The translations under genes were made by a program, and so were the position numbers. A stretch of DNA of 64,000 bases from NCBI RefSeq assembly GCF_021375795.1, contig NZ_JAEIOI010000001.1, positions 1,364,001 to 1,428,000 on the forward strand, in the 5' to 3' direction. This DNA is from Pseudomonas anguilliseptica (GTDB lineage: Bacteria > Pseudomonadota > Gammaproteobacteria > Pseudomonadales > Pseudomonadaceae). The notes below the pieces were generated by a model, which made no database searches, was not told the DNA's origin, and saw only the letters and a list, made by a program, of their open reading frames with translations. Of this stretch, positions 30,935-38,763 are shown piece after piece; the stretch's first letter is position 1; every line of letters starts with the position of its first letter.

Positions 30935-31797
30935 GGCTTGCACTGGGTACTGTTCAGTTTGGTATGGCTTATGGCGTAGCTAATCAGCAAGGCCAAGTTG
31001 ATCATGCTCGTGCGCAGGCAATTATCGAAACTGCGCGTCATGAAGGTATCGATACGCTTGATACGGCTATCGCCTATGGCGAAAGTGAGTCAGTATTAGG
31101 TCGGCTTAATCTGGACGGCTTTAAGCTAATTACCAAGCTGCCTGAACTTCCCGGCGATTGTTCTGATGTTATTGGTTGGGTCGAGGGACAATTGGCAGGC
31201 TCATTTGCTCGCTTGAATTGTACTGCGGTGCATGGTTTGTTATTGCATCGCCCAGCGCAATTGCTTGAAACGCAAGGTTCCAAACTTTATCGCGCGCTTG
31301 CAGAAATGAAAGCTCAAGGTCTTGTAGAGAAAGTCGGTATCTCGATTTATGAGCCGCAAGAGCTGGATAAAATTTTTGCGAGTATGGACTTTGACGTGGT
31401 GCAGGCGCCTTTCAATATCCTCGATACACGTCTCATAGATTCTGGCTGGTTGCAGCGTCTGCCTGAGCGAGGTACCGAGCTTCATGTACGTTCGGTGTTT
31501 ATGCAGGGGCTGCTGTTGATGGCTGCTGCCGAGCGCCCCAGCAAATTTGCGCGCTGGGACTCACTCTGGCAGGAGTGGCATCACTGGCTTAATAGTGAAG
31601 GTTTGTCGCCTGTGCAAGCCTGCTTGCGTCATGCGTTGTCATTCAACGAAATTTCCCGGATTGTGGTTGGGGTTGATACTGCGGCTCAGTTACAGGAAAT
31701 AGCGTCAGCGGCTAACGGTCTGTTACCCGCTATGCCCAGTACACTTTGCAGTAGTGATCCTGACCTGTTGAATCCCTCTCGCTGGAATCAGCTATGA
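30931..31797 (+). CDS. Aldo/keto reductase, probable nonulosonic acid pathway accessory enzyme
   Basis: A 288-residue (beta/alpha)8 aldo/keto reductase that uses NAD(P)H. The catalytic tetrad can be assigned as D44, Y49, K69 and H106 (LDTAIAYGES, LITKLP, LLLHRP). The opening RLALGTVQFGMAYGVANQ belongs to the AKR type found in sugar-modification loci. It is coupled by ATGA overlaps to pseC upstream and to the cytidylyltransferase/aminotransferase fusion downstream. The canonical pseudaminic acid pathway has no such step, so it probably oxidises or reduces a sugar intermediate in an added branch, perhaps making a keto substrate for the fused aminotransferase. That role is inference. Confidence 0.8.
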   Translation: MRLALGTVQFGMAYGVANQQGQVDHARAQAIIETARHEGIDTLDTAIAYGESESVLGRLNLDGFKLITKLPELPGDCSDVIGWVEGQLAGSFARLNCTAVHGLLLHRPAQLLETQGSKLYRALAEMKAQGLVEKVGISIYEPQELDKIFASMDFDVVQAPFNILDTRLIDSGWLQRLPERGTELHVRSVFMQGLLLMAAAERPSKFARWDSLWQEWHHWLNSEGLSPVQACLRHALSFNEISRIVVGVDTAAQLQEIASAANGLLPAMPSTLCSSDPDLLNPSRWNQL

Positions 31798-33821
31798 AAG
31801 TTGTTGCTGTCGTTCAGGCCCGTATGGGCTCGACTCGCTTACCGAACAAGGTGATGAAGCCAATCGGCGGCATTCCCATGATCGAGTTGTTGTTGGCAAG
31901 GCTTGCGCGTGCCGCACGTCTTGATGAAATCGTTTTGGCTACTTCTGTAGAGGCATGCAATCTGCCATTGGCTGAGCATGTTCGTGGGTTAGGGTATCGC
32001 TGCATACAGGGTAGCGAGGATGATGTGCTTGCCCGCTATCTGCTGGCTGGCGAAGAAAGCGCAGCAGATGTAGTGGTGCGAATTACCGGGGACTGCCCCT
32101 TGGTCGATCCCGCTCTTGTCGACCACGCTGTCAGCCAGTTTCTAGCATCTGATGTTGACTACCTGAGCAATGTTAAGCCGGCGACATTCCCGGATGGTCT
32201 CGATATCGAGGTTTTCAGGTTTGCCGCTCTCAAGCAGGCTGCTAGAGAAAGCGATCAAGCATTTGACCATGAGCATGTAACGCCTTATTTGCGTGAGTCG
32301 GGGCGTTTTACTCAGGCCTCGATGGAATATGAAGAAGACTTGTCCGGTTTGCGCTGGACCGTTGATGAGCCGGCTGACTTTGTAGTGATTGAGCGTGTCT
32401 TTACACACTTTTCCCCCGATCAACACTTTACTTGGCAGCAAGTGCTTGAGCTGCAACGTACGCAGCCGCATCTGTTTGCAGATAACCATCAATTGAAACG
32501 AAATGAAGGAGCGGTGATGGGCACCGGTCAGAAATTGTGGAAACGTGCCAAACAGGTTATTCCTGGCGGCAATATGCTTCTTTCCAAGCGTGCGGAAATG
32601 TTCCTGCCGGAGCAGTGGCCAGCCTATTTCAGCAAAGCCAAGGGCTGTAAGGTCTGGGATCTGGACGGCAACGAATACACCGATATGTTCATTATGGGCA
32701 TCGGTACAAATACTCTCGGTTATGGTGATCCCGAAGTTGATGATGCTGTTCGTCGGACTATCGACAGCGGCAATATGTCGACCTTCAACTGTCCGGAAGA
32801 AGTCTACCTGGCTGAAAAGCTGGTTGAGTTGCACCCTTGGGCTGACATGGTGCGTTTTGCCCGCTCTGGCGGTGAGGCCAATGCCATTGCCATTCGTATT
32901 GCTCGCGCAGCTTCGGGGCGCGATAAGGTTGCAATCTGCGGCTATCACGGTTGGCACGACTGGTATCTATCGGCCAATTTGGGTGATGACAAGAACCTGG
33001 CGGGTCACCTGTTGCCAGGTCTTGAGCCAAAAGGTGTACCTGCGAACCTACGCGGCACGGTTTTTCCGTTCAACTACAACAACTTTGCCGAGTTGCAAGC
33101 GCTGGTCGATGCCCATGATATTGGCGTGATCAAGATGGAAGTGTCGCGTAACCGTGGGCCGGAAGATAACTTCCTGCACAAGGTGCGTCAGTTGGCGACC
33201 GAGCGTGGCATCGTATTGATTTTTGATGAATGCACTTCTGGTTTCCGTCAGACCTTTGGTGGCCTGCATAAAATTTATGGCGTTGAGCCCGATATGGCAA
33301 TGTTCGGCAAGGCATTGGGTAATGGTTATGCCATTACTGCCACTATCGGTAAGCGTGAGGTCATGGAAGCTGCACAAGGGACATTTATCAGCAGTACGTT
33401 CTGGACTGAGCGCATCGGGCCGACCGCTGCTCTGAAAACGCTTGAGGTCATGGAGCGTGTTAAGTCCTGGGAAAGCATTACTCAGACAGGGCTCGACATC
33501 ACCGCTAAATGGCAGGAACTGGCGCGTAAACACGAGCTATCCATCACCACTAACGGCTTGCCCGCGTTGACTGGTTTTGCCTTCAACAGCCCAGACAATC
33601 TGGCCTATAAAACCCTGATTACTCAGGAAATGCTGAGTAAGGGTTATCTGGCAGGCACCAGTGTGTATGTCTGTACTCAGCATACGCCTGAGGTGGTGGA
33701 TGGCTACTTTGCTGCCCTTGACCCTATCTTTGGCTTGATCAAGGAGTGTGAAGAAGGCCGTGCAGTGCAGGGCTTGCTCAAAGGGCCAGTGTGCCATGGC
33801 GGCTTCAAGCGCTTGAACTGA
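31794..33821 (+). CDS. Fusion of SpsF-like cytidylyltransferase and class III (GSA-type) aminotransferase
   Basis: A 675-residue two-domain protein. Residues 1-~235 are a SpsF/CMP-sugar synthetase-like nucleotidyltransferase (VVAVVQARMGSTRLPNKVMKP, TGDCPLVDP). Residues ~242-670 resemble glutamate-1-semialdehyde aminomutase, with IFDECTSGFR for PLP binding and the Schiff-base lysine K506 in FGKALGNGY. In the pathway the first domain sits where PseF would activate the sugar as CMP-nonulosonate. The second would aminate or deaminate an intermediate, perhaps the product of the adjacent reductase. The join contains a strong internal ribosome site before ATG 32517 (residue 242), so the second domain may also be made alone. 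The exact substrates are not known. Confidence 0.8.
   Translation: MKVVAVVQARMGSTRLPNKVMKPIGGIPMIELLLARLARAARLDEIVLATSVEACNLPLAEHVRGLGYRCIQGSEDDVLARYLLAGEESAADVVVRITGDCPLVDPALVDHAVSQFLASDVDYLSNVKPATFPDGLDIEVFRFAALKQAARESDQAFDHEHVTPYLRESGRFTQASMEYEEDLSGLRWTVDEPADFVVIERVFTHFSPDQHFTWQQVLELQRTQPHLFADNHQLKRNEGAVMGTGQKLWKRAKQVIPGGNMLLSKRAEMFLPEQWPAYFSKAKGCKVWDLDGNEYTDMFIMGIGTNTLGYGDPEVDDAVRRTIDSGNMSTFNCPEEVYLAEKLVELHPWADMVRFARSGGEANAIAIRIARAASGRDKVAICGYHGWHDWYLSANLGDDKNLAGHLLPGLEPKGVPANLRGTVFPFNYNNFAELQALVDAHDIGVIKMEVSRNRGPEDNFLHKVRQLATERGIVLIFDECTSGFRQTFGGLHKIYGVEPDMAMFGKALGNGYAITATIGKREVMEAAQGTFISSTFWTERIGPTAALKTLEVMERVKSWESITQTGLDITAKWQELARKHELSITTNGLPALTGFAFNSPDNLAYKTLITQEMLSKGYLAGTSVYVCTQHTPEVVDGYFAALDPIFGLIKECEEGRAVQGLLKGPVCHGGFKRLN
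32505..32519 (+). promoter_or_regulatory. Internal ribosome binding site before the aminotransferase domain
   Basis: GAAGGAG at 32505-32511 lies five bases before an in-frame ATG at 32517, exactly where aminotransferase homology starts. It looks like the retained start of a formerly separate gene whose upstream neighbour lost its stop codon. Confidence 0.6.
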
Positions 33822-33826
33822 CCTTG

Positions 33827-34924
33827 ATGAAGGTTGCCTTTCGAGTGGATGCCTCGCTGCAAATGGGCAGCGGGCATGTCATGCGTTGCTTGACCTTGGC
33901 CAAGGCTTTGCGTGCTATGGGCGCTGAGTGTCATTTTCTCTGTCGTGAACACCAGGGAAATATGCTTGGGCAGATTCGGGCCGCAGGTCACCATATCCAT
34001 CCGCTTGCGCTAGTCGAGGACTCTGCTGTTGTTCAGGCGCAGCAGGGAACTCTGGCCCATGCAGCCTGGCTGGGTACTTCGCAGCAAGAGGATGCCCAGC
34101 AAAGTATTGATGTCCTGCAAAGCTTGCAGCTCGATTGGTTGGTGGTTGATCACTATGCGCTGGATGCTTGCTGGCATCGACAATTGCGAGCACTTTGCAG
34201 GAACCTGATGGTGATTGATGATCTGGCAGATCGCGAACATGACTGCGATCTGCTGCTTGATCAAACCTTTGGGCGTCATGTGGCTGATTACCAAAGGTTG
34301 GTGCCTGAGAACTGCAAGCTGCTCTGTGGTTCTCGCTTTGCCTTGCTTAGGCCTGAATTTGCCGCGCTGCGCCTTGATAGCCTTGCTCGTCGCGCCAAAC
34401 AGAGCGTGATTAAGCACATACTCATTACCATGGGCGGAGTTGATCAGGCTAATGCGACAGCCGCAGTGCTGGACGCGCTAGCTGAGGTAGCGCATGTGGC
34501 AGCGTTACGGGTCACCGTGGTGATGGGGGCTAAGGCTCCCTGGCTGGAAGCTGTGCGTCAGCAAGTTCTGCAATTGCCATTTGCGGTTGACGTGTTAGTT
34601 GACCGGCATGATATGGCCGACCTTATGGCAATGGCCGACTTTGCAATTGGTGCGGCAGGTTCGACGGCCTGGGAGCGTTGCTGCCTTGGTCTGCCTTGCA
34701 TCATGGTGATATTGGCGGACAACCAACGGACAGTCGCAGCCGGGTTGCAAGCTGCAGGTGCGGCGCAAGTGATTGCGGGTACCGACGCTATTCGAGACCA
34801 GCTACCAGGTTTGTTTGCTGCGTTCCTTGAGAAGCCACAACGTATTCAGGAAATGTCCATGGCTGCTAGTCAGATCACCGATGGTGCGGGCGTGCAGGCG
34901 GTTGTCCAGGCTCTAGGTGTGTGA
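33827..34924 (+). CDS. pseG: UDP-2,4-diacetamido-2,4,6-trideoxy-beta-L-altropyranose hydrolase
   Basis: A 365-residue GT-B-fold hydrolase that removes UDP to free the 6-deoxy-AltdiNAc sugar. The opening KVAFRVDASLQMGSGHVMRCLTLA with the catalytic His in GSGHV is diagnostic. A VIDDLADREHDCDLLLDQ segment follows, and the C-terminal half has GAAGSTAWERCCLGLPCI, the UDP-binding region. The frame is open to 33791, but ATG 33827, six bases after the upstream stop, gives the family opening. The length is slightly above the ~275-360 residues usual for PseG. It belongs to the continuous pse gene run. Confidence 0.9.
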   Translation: MKVAFRVDASLQMGSGHVMRCLTLAKALRAMGAECHFLCREHQGNMLGQIRAAGHHIHPLALVEDSAVVQAQQGTLAHAAWLGTSQQEDAQQSIDVLQSLQLDWLVVDHYALDACWHRQLRALCRNLMVIDDLADREHDCDLLLDQTFGRHVADYQRLVPENCKLLCGSRFALLRPEFAALRLDSLARRAKQSVIKHILITMGGVDQANATAAVLDALAEVAHVAALRVTVVMGAKAPWLEAVRQQVLQLPFAVDVLVDRHDMADLMAMADFAIGAAGSTAWERCCLGLPCIMVILADNQRTVAAGLQAAGAAQVIAGTDAIRDQLPGLFAAFLEKPQRIQEMSMAASQITDGAGVQAVVQALGV

Positions 34925-34934
34925 GGTCGACTCT

Positions 34935-35456
34935 GTGAGTGATTTGTTGCCGCTGCTGCGTACCATGCAGGAAGGGGATCTGTCTCTCGTGCTGGCATGG
35001 CGTAACCATCCTGACGTGCGCCAGTTTATGTATAGCCAGCACGAGATCAGTCCGCTTGAACATGCACGTTGGTTTGCCAGTGCCTCACAGGACCCGCAAC
35101 GTGCCCTGCTGATCTATCAGATTGATGGTACGCCTCAAGGGTTTGTCAGTTTTCATCGCGTGCGTGCTTCAGCTATCGCTGAATGGGGCTTCTACTTAGC
35201 TCCGGATGCTCAGCGCGGGACGGGACATGCGCTAGGGCGTGCAGCTTTGGATTACGCCTTCACTACGCTGAATCTGCACAAGGTGTGTGCCGAGGCGTTG
35301 GGCTTTAATGAGCGCTCGCGTCGCTTTCATGAGCGCCTGGGGTTTCAGCAGGAGGGCATACTGCGTGATCACTATTTTGACGGCAGCCGGTATCATGCCG
35401 TTCATTGTTTCGGGCTCCTGGCCAATGAGTGGTGCAGGGGCGCTTCGGAGAGTTGA
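34935..35456 (+). CDS. pseH: UDP-4-amino-4,6-dideoxy-N-acetyl-beta-L-altrosamine N-acetyltransferase
   Basis: A 173-residue GNAT-fold acetyltransferase that acylates the 4-amino group of the PseC product. Residues LVLAWRNHPDVRQFMYSQHEIS are typical of PseH. The acetyl-CoA site is the segment APDAQRGTGHALGRAALDYAF, and FNERSRRFHERLGFQQEGILRDHYFDGSRYH is the C-terminal family block. GTG 34935 has GAGGTC seven bases upstream and was preferred to GTG 34917, which overlaps pseG. The acyl group need not be acetyl; other acyl groups are known on nonulosonic acids. Confidence 0.9.
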   Translation: MSDLLPLLRTMQEGDLSLVLAWRNHPDVRQFMYSQHEISPLEHARWFASASQDPQRALLIYQIDGTPQGFVSFHRVRASAIAEWGFYLAPDAQRGTGHALGRAALDYAFTTLNLHKVCAEALGFNERSRRFHERLGFQQEGILRDHYFDGSRYHAVHCFGLLANEWCRGASES

Positions 35457-35458
35457 GT

Positions 35459-36514
35459 ATGTCAGTGCATCCCTCTATCAGTATTGCCGGGCGACGTATT
35501 GGTCTGGATGAGCCGCCTTATGTGATTGCCGAACTGTCGGCGAACCACAACGGCAGCTTGGATACTGCCAAGCGCATCATGACCGCTGCCAAAGCGGCGG
35601 GTGCCGATGCGATCAAATTGCAAACCTATCGCCCGGATACCATTACCCTGAATTGTGACTCCAGTGATTTTCAGATTCATGGTGGGTTGTGGGACGGCAA
35701 GACGCTTTACAAACTCTATGAAGAAGCCCATATGCCCTGGGAATGGCATGCGGTGTTGTTTGAGCATGCTCGGCAACTGGGCATCACCACCTTCAGCTCC
35801 CCGTTTGATACAACCGCAGTGGATCTGCTTGAGGATCTCAACGCGCCAGCCTACAAAATTGCCTCATTCGAAGCTGTGGATCTGCCACTGATCAAATACG
35901 CTGCCGCCACCGGTAAGCCGATGATCATTTCCACAGGCATGGCCGACTCCGAGGAAATCAGTGAAGCCATTGATGCAGCGCGTGCCGGTGGTTGTAAAGA
36001 ACTCGCTATCCTGCACTGCGTTAGCGGTTACCCGGCCCCCGCCGAAGATTACAACCTGCGCACGCTGCCGGACATGATTGAGCGTTTTGGTCTGGTTACC
36101 GGCTTGTCTGACCATACCCTGGACAACACCACGGCTATCGCCAGCGTTGTGCTGGGCGCGTCAATTATTGAAAAACACTTCACGCTGGATCGCAGTGGCG
36201 GTGGCCCGGATGACAGCTTCTCTCTGGAACCTTCAGAGTTGGCTGCGCTGTGCCGCGATAGCCGTACGGCCTGGCAAGCGCTCGGACGAGTGGACTATGG
36301 CCGCAAGTCCAGCGAACAGGGTAATGCCCAGTTCCGCCGTTCGCTGTACTTCGTTGCAACCGGCAAGGCTGGAGATCTGATTACCGCTGATATGGTGCGC
36401 AGTGTGCGGCCTGGTTTTGGGCTACCACCGAAGATGCTGGATCAGGTTGTTGGCAAGCGTTTAAGCCGCGATGTGCATTATGGCATGCCGGTAACCCATG
36501 AGGCGCTACTGTGA
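35459..36514 (+). CDS. pseI: Pseudaminic acid synthase
   Basis: A 351-residue NeuB-family synthase that condenses the PseG product with phosphoenolpyruvate to form the nine-carbon acid. A TIM barrel (residues ~15-280) holds VIAELSANHNGSLDTAKRIM, DAIKLQTYRPDTITL, FSSPFDTTAVDLLEDL, AYKIASFE, GLSDHT and IEKHFTLDRSGGGPDDSFSL. A C-terminal SAF antifreeze-like domain (residues ~290-350) closes the active site of the dimer partner. The SSDF/GGPDD signature favours PseI over NeuB or LegI. ATG 35459 has GGAG nine bases upstream. The stop overlaps the next start (GTGA). Confidence 0.92.
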   Translation: MSVHPSISIAGRRIGLDEPPYVIAELSANHNGSLDTAKRIMTAAKAAGADAIKLQTYRPDTITLNCDSSDFQIHGGLWDGKTLYKLYEEAHMPWEWHAVLFEHARQLGITTFSSPFDTTAVDLLEDLNAPAYKIASFEAVDLPLIKYAAATGKPMIISTGMADSEEISEAIDAARAGGCKELAILHCVSGYPAPAEDYNLRTLPDMIERFGLVTGLSDHTLDNTTAIASVVLGASIIEKHFTLDRSGGGPDDSFSLEPSELAALCRDSRTAWQALGRVDYGRKSSEQGNAQFRRSLYFVATGKAGDLITADMVRSVRPGFGLPPKMLDQVVGKRLSRDVHYGMPVTHEALL

Positions 36515-37590
36515 CGGCGGAGCAGGTTAGTACACGAGCTCAGAGCAAGCCTGAGGAGATACTGCTGCAGTTGGCAAGCGAGCACGGGCTGCATGTCAGT
36601 TTAAGAGCGGCAAGTGTTCCTGAATGGAATCAGGTGCTTGAACAGGCGGCCTATGTTCCGGTGTTTTATTCCCATGCCATGCTCGATTACCAGGGGGCCT
36701 ATTACAGCGGGCAGGGTAGTGCATGGCAGGATTGTTCACTGGTTTTGTTCAATGACCGTAAGGCATGCGCTGTTTGGCCTTTGAGCCTGGCTTTCGATAG
36801 ACAGCAGTGGCGTCTCAGCAGTGCCGGCGACGCTATTCTCGGCCCGTTGTTCAGTCAGCGGTTATCAAACAAGAGCGTCAAGTCGTTAGTAACTGCATGC
36901 CACGCTCTGTTGAACGCATTTGCCGCGCAGATGGAGTGTGACGCGCTGTACCAGGAGTCATTTCGAGATAGCCTCGGGCTCAGTGAATGGTATTCGCGAG
37001 TTGTGCAGGACGCGCGTCCCAAAGCGGTTCGGCATGATCTCTATATTGATCTGCGCCCCGATCTGAATGAGATTCGCGGGCATTTCCGCAAGAGCTACAA
37101 ACCGCTGATTTCCTCGGGGGAAAAACTCTGGAAGGTTACCGTCTGCCGGGATTACGAGCCGGCAGTTTGGGAAGAGTTTCGCTTGTTACACCTGGCTGTT
37201 GCTGGGCGGGCCACTCGCTCCTTACAAAGTTGGGATGCGCAATTGCAGGCAATAGCAACGCGTGCAGCATTTCTGGTTTATCTGCGTGATCCAGAAGGGC
37301 GCATGGTTGGCGCTGGGCTCTTTCATGTTACGCGTGATGAGGGGTTATATGCCGTAGCAGCTTATGACCGAGCGTTATTCGATAAGCCTCTGGGGCATGT
37401 GGTGCAATACCACGCCATCCTGGAAATGAAAAACCGTCACTTGCGTTGGTACAGGCTCGGAAGTCGGGTATTTCCCGGGGATGAGCCTCAACCATCGGCC
37501 AAGGAACTCTCCATCGCGGATTTCAAACAGGGCTTTGCCAGCCATATGTTTCCGCGTATTGAATTGCACAAAGCCTGTAATCAGGCCTGA
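36511..37590 (+). CDS. FemAB/GNAT-like acyltransferase
   Basis: A 359-residue cytoplasmic protein. Its C-terminal half (residues ~185-340) has the double-GNAT FemAB-like pattern (Acetyltransf_6 type): RGHFRKSYKPLISSGEKLW, FRLLHLAVAGRATRSLQSWDAQL, AAFLVYLRDPEGRMVGAGLFHV, then YHAILEMKNRHLRWYRLGSR. Such enzymes transfer acyl or aminoacyl groups to amino groups. It overlaps pseI by four bases, so it is part of the nonulosonic acid unit, and acylation of an extra amino group on that sugar is a reasonable guess. No acyl donor can be inferred. Confidence 0.65.
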   Translation: MTAEQVSTRAQSKPEEILLQLASEHGLHVSLRAASVPEWNQVLEQAAYVPVFYSHAMLDYQGAYYSGQGSAWQDCSLVLFNDRKACAVWPLSLAFDRQQWRLSSAGDAILGPLFSQRLSNKSVKSLVTACHALLNAFAAQMECDALYQESFRDSLGLSEWYSRVVQDARPKAVRHDLYIDLRPDLNEIRGHFRKSYKPLISSGEKLWKVTVCRDYEPAVWEEFRLLHLAVAGRATRSLQSWDAQLQAIATRAAFLVYLRDPEGRMVGAGLFHVTRDEGLYAVAAYDRALFDKPLGHVVQYHAILEMKNRHLRWYRLGSRVFPGDEPQPSAKELSIADFKQGFASHMFPRIELHKACNQA

Positions 37591-37626
37591 GCCTTCGCGC
37601 ACAACAGCAGCCAGAGTAGTTAATGC

Positions 37627-38763
37627 ATGAGAACGATTTCCCCGCTGGTGAGTGCCTGGGTTGGCCGCGGTAATTTTGGTGATGAGCTGCTTTCCTACGG
37701 GCTGCGTTTGGAACTCTATCAGGCGTCTGCCGTGGCCTCGGTGAGCTACTACGAGCAAGGCGCATCTTCAATTTACCGCGCCCCTGATGATGCTCCCATT
37801 CAGGTCTGCAACGTTGCCGGGCAGTCGCGCTGGGTAAGGCTTTACAAGCGCTATACGCAATCCTGTTCTGCCTATGACAGTCTGTTTTTCGGTGGCGGAT
37901 CGGTCTTGCACTCAGCTAATAGCATTGCCTGGAAACACGATCTTTTACGACGTTTTAGAGCCGGGCGTTCAAGCGCTGCGTTGCTTTCGGCGGCGGTTGG
38001 CATATCGCTTGGCCCCTTCCCTGACGTTCAGGCTGAGCGGCAAGCAAAAGCCTTTCTGGCAGAGCTGGATGTGGTGCATTGCCGAGATGCGCTATCTGCT
38101 GACTTTGCACGACAGATTCACAATGGACCTGAGGTGATTGAAGGGCGTGATCTGGCCTTCTCGGTTCGAGCGCTGCGCCCTGATATGTTCGCAGTGACAA
38201 AACAACGAGAGCGCATCGGTGCTTCTTTTATCCTGAGCCCGAAGCTGGGCGAGGAGCAGCAGCGCGAGCAGTTCAGCAAGATGTTGGCGTTGATAAATTA
38301 CCTTACTGCTGCTGGGCATCAGGTGCTCTTGGCATCTCTTTATTCCGGCGAAAAATATGCGGACAACCGCTTGCATCAGCGTTTGCGTGAGGCCGCCACG
38401 CAGCCGGAACTGGTTGAATTGCATGATTATGTTGGTGATGTTCGGGCCACGGCTGAAAAAATTGCTTCCTGCAGTTTTTATCTGTCCATGCGCCTGCATG
38501 GTGTGATTACCGCCTATCTGTCCGGAACCCCTTTCTTTGCGCTTAACCGTCATCCCAAAGTGCGCGAGTTTTGCTCGGCTGTGCTGGGGCAGCAGGCAGA
38601 GATTTGCCAGGGTGACTTGAGCCTCGCGACTCCGGAGTTACTTGAGCGCTTGGAAATGGCCTTACAATCTGTGCCGGCTCAGCCTCGTTATGAATCCCAG
38701 AGTGATAGTCGTTATGCCGACTCCAGTATGGCTTTGATGGCTCGACTGAGGGCAATGGTGTGA
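37627..38763 (+). CDS. Polysaccharide pyruvyl transferase family protein
   Basis: A 378-residue protein with the pyruvyltransferase (PF04230) layout. The N-terminal WVGRGNFGDELLSYGLRLEL motif, a central FGGGSVLH, and the C-terminal SFYLSMRLHGVITAYLSGTPFFAL region, where RLHG is the hallmark, are all visible. Family members add pyruvate ketals to cell-surface sugars, but some members act as glycosyltransferase-like enzymes. It lies between the FemAB-like gene and the candidate sugar-transferase gene and overlaps the latter by four bases. The substrate is unknown. Confidence 0.8.
   Translation: MRTISPLVSAWVGRGNFGDELLSYGLRLELYQASAVASVSYYEQGASSIYRAPDDAPIQVCNVAGQSRWVRLYKRYTQSCSAYDSLFFGGGSVLHSANSIAWKHDLLRRFRAGRSSAALLSAAVGISLGPFPDVQAERQAKAFLAELDVVHCRDALSADFARQIHNGPEVIEGRDLAFSVRALRPDMFAVTKQRERIGASFILSPKLGEEQQREQFSKMLALINYLTAAGHQVLLASLYSGEKYADNRLHQRLREAATQPELVELHDYVGDVRATAEKIASCSFYLSMRLHGVITAYLSGTPFFALNRHPKVREFCSAVLGQQAEICQGDLSLATPELLERLEMALQSVPAQPRYESQSDSRYADSSMALMARLRAMV

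Noticed and set aside
31794..33821. Reading the aminotransferase domain as hemL of haem synthesis
   Set aside because: It is fused to a cytidylyltransferase and embedded in a nonulosonic acid run; hemL is a stand-alone housekeeping gene, and the pocket sequence FGKALGNGY differs from the usual GKIIGGG form.
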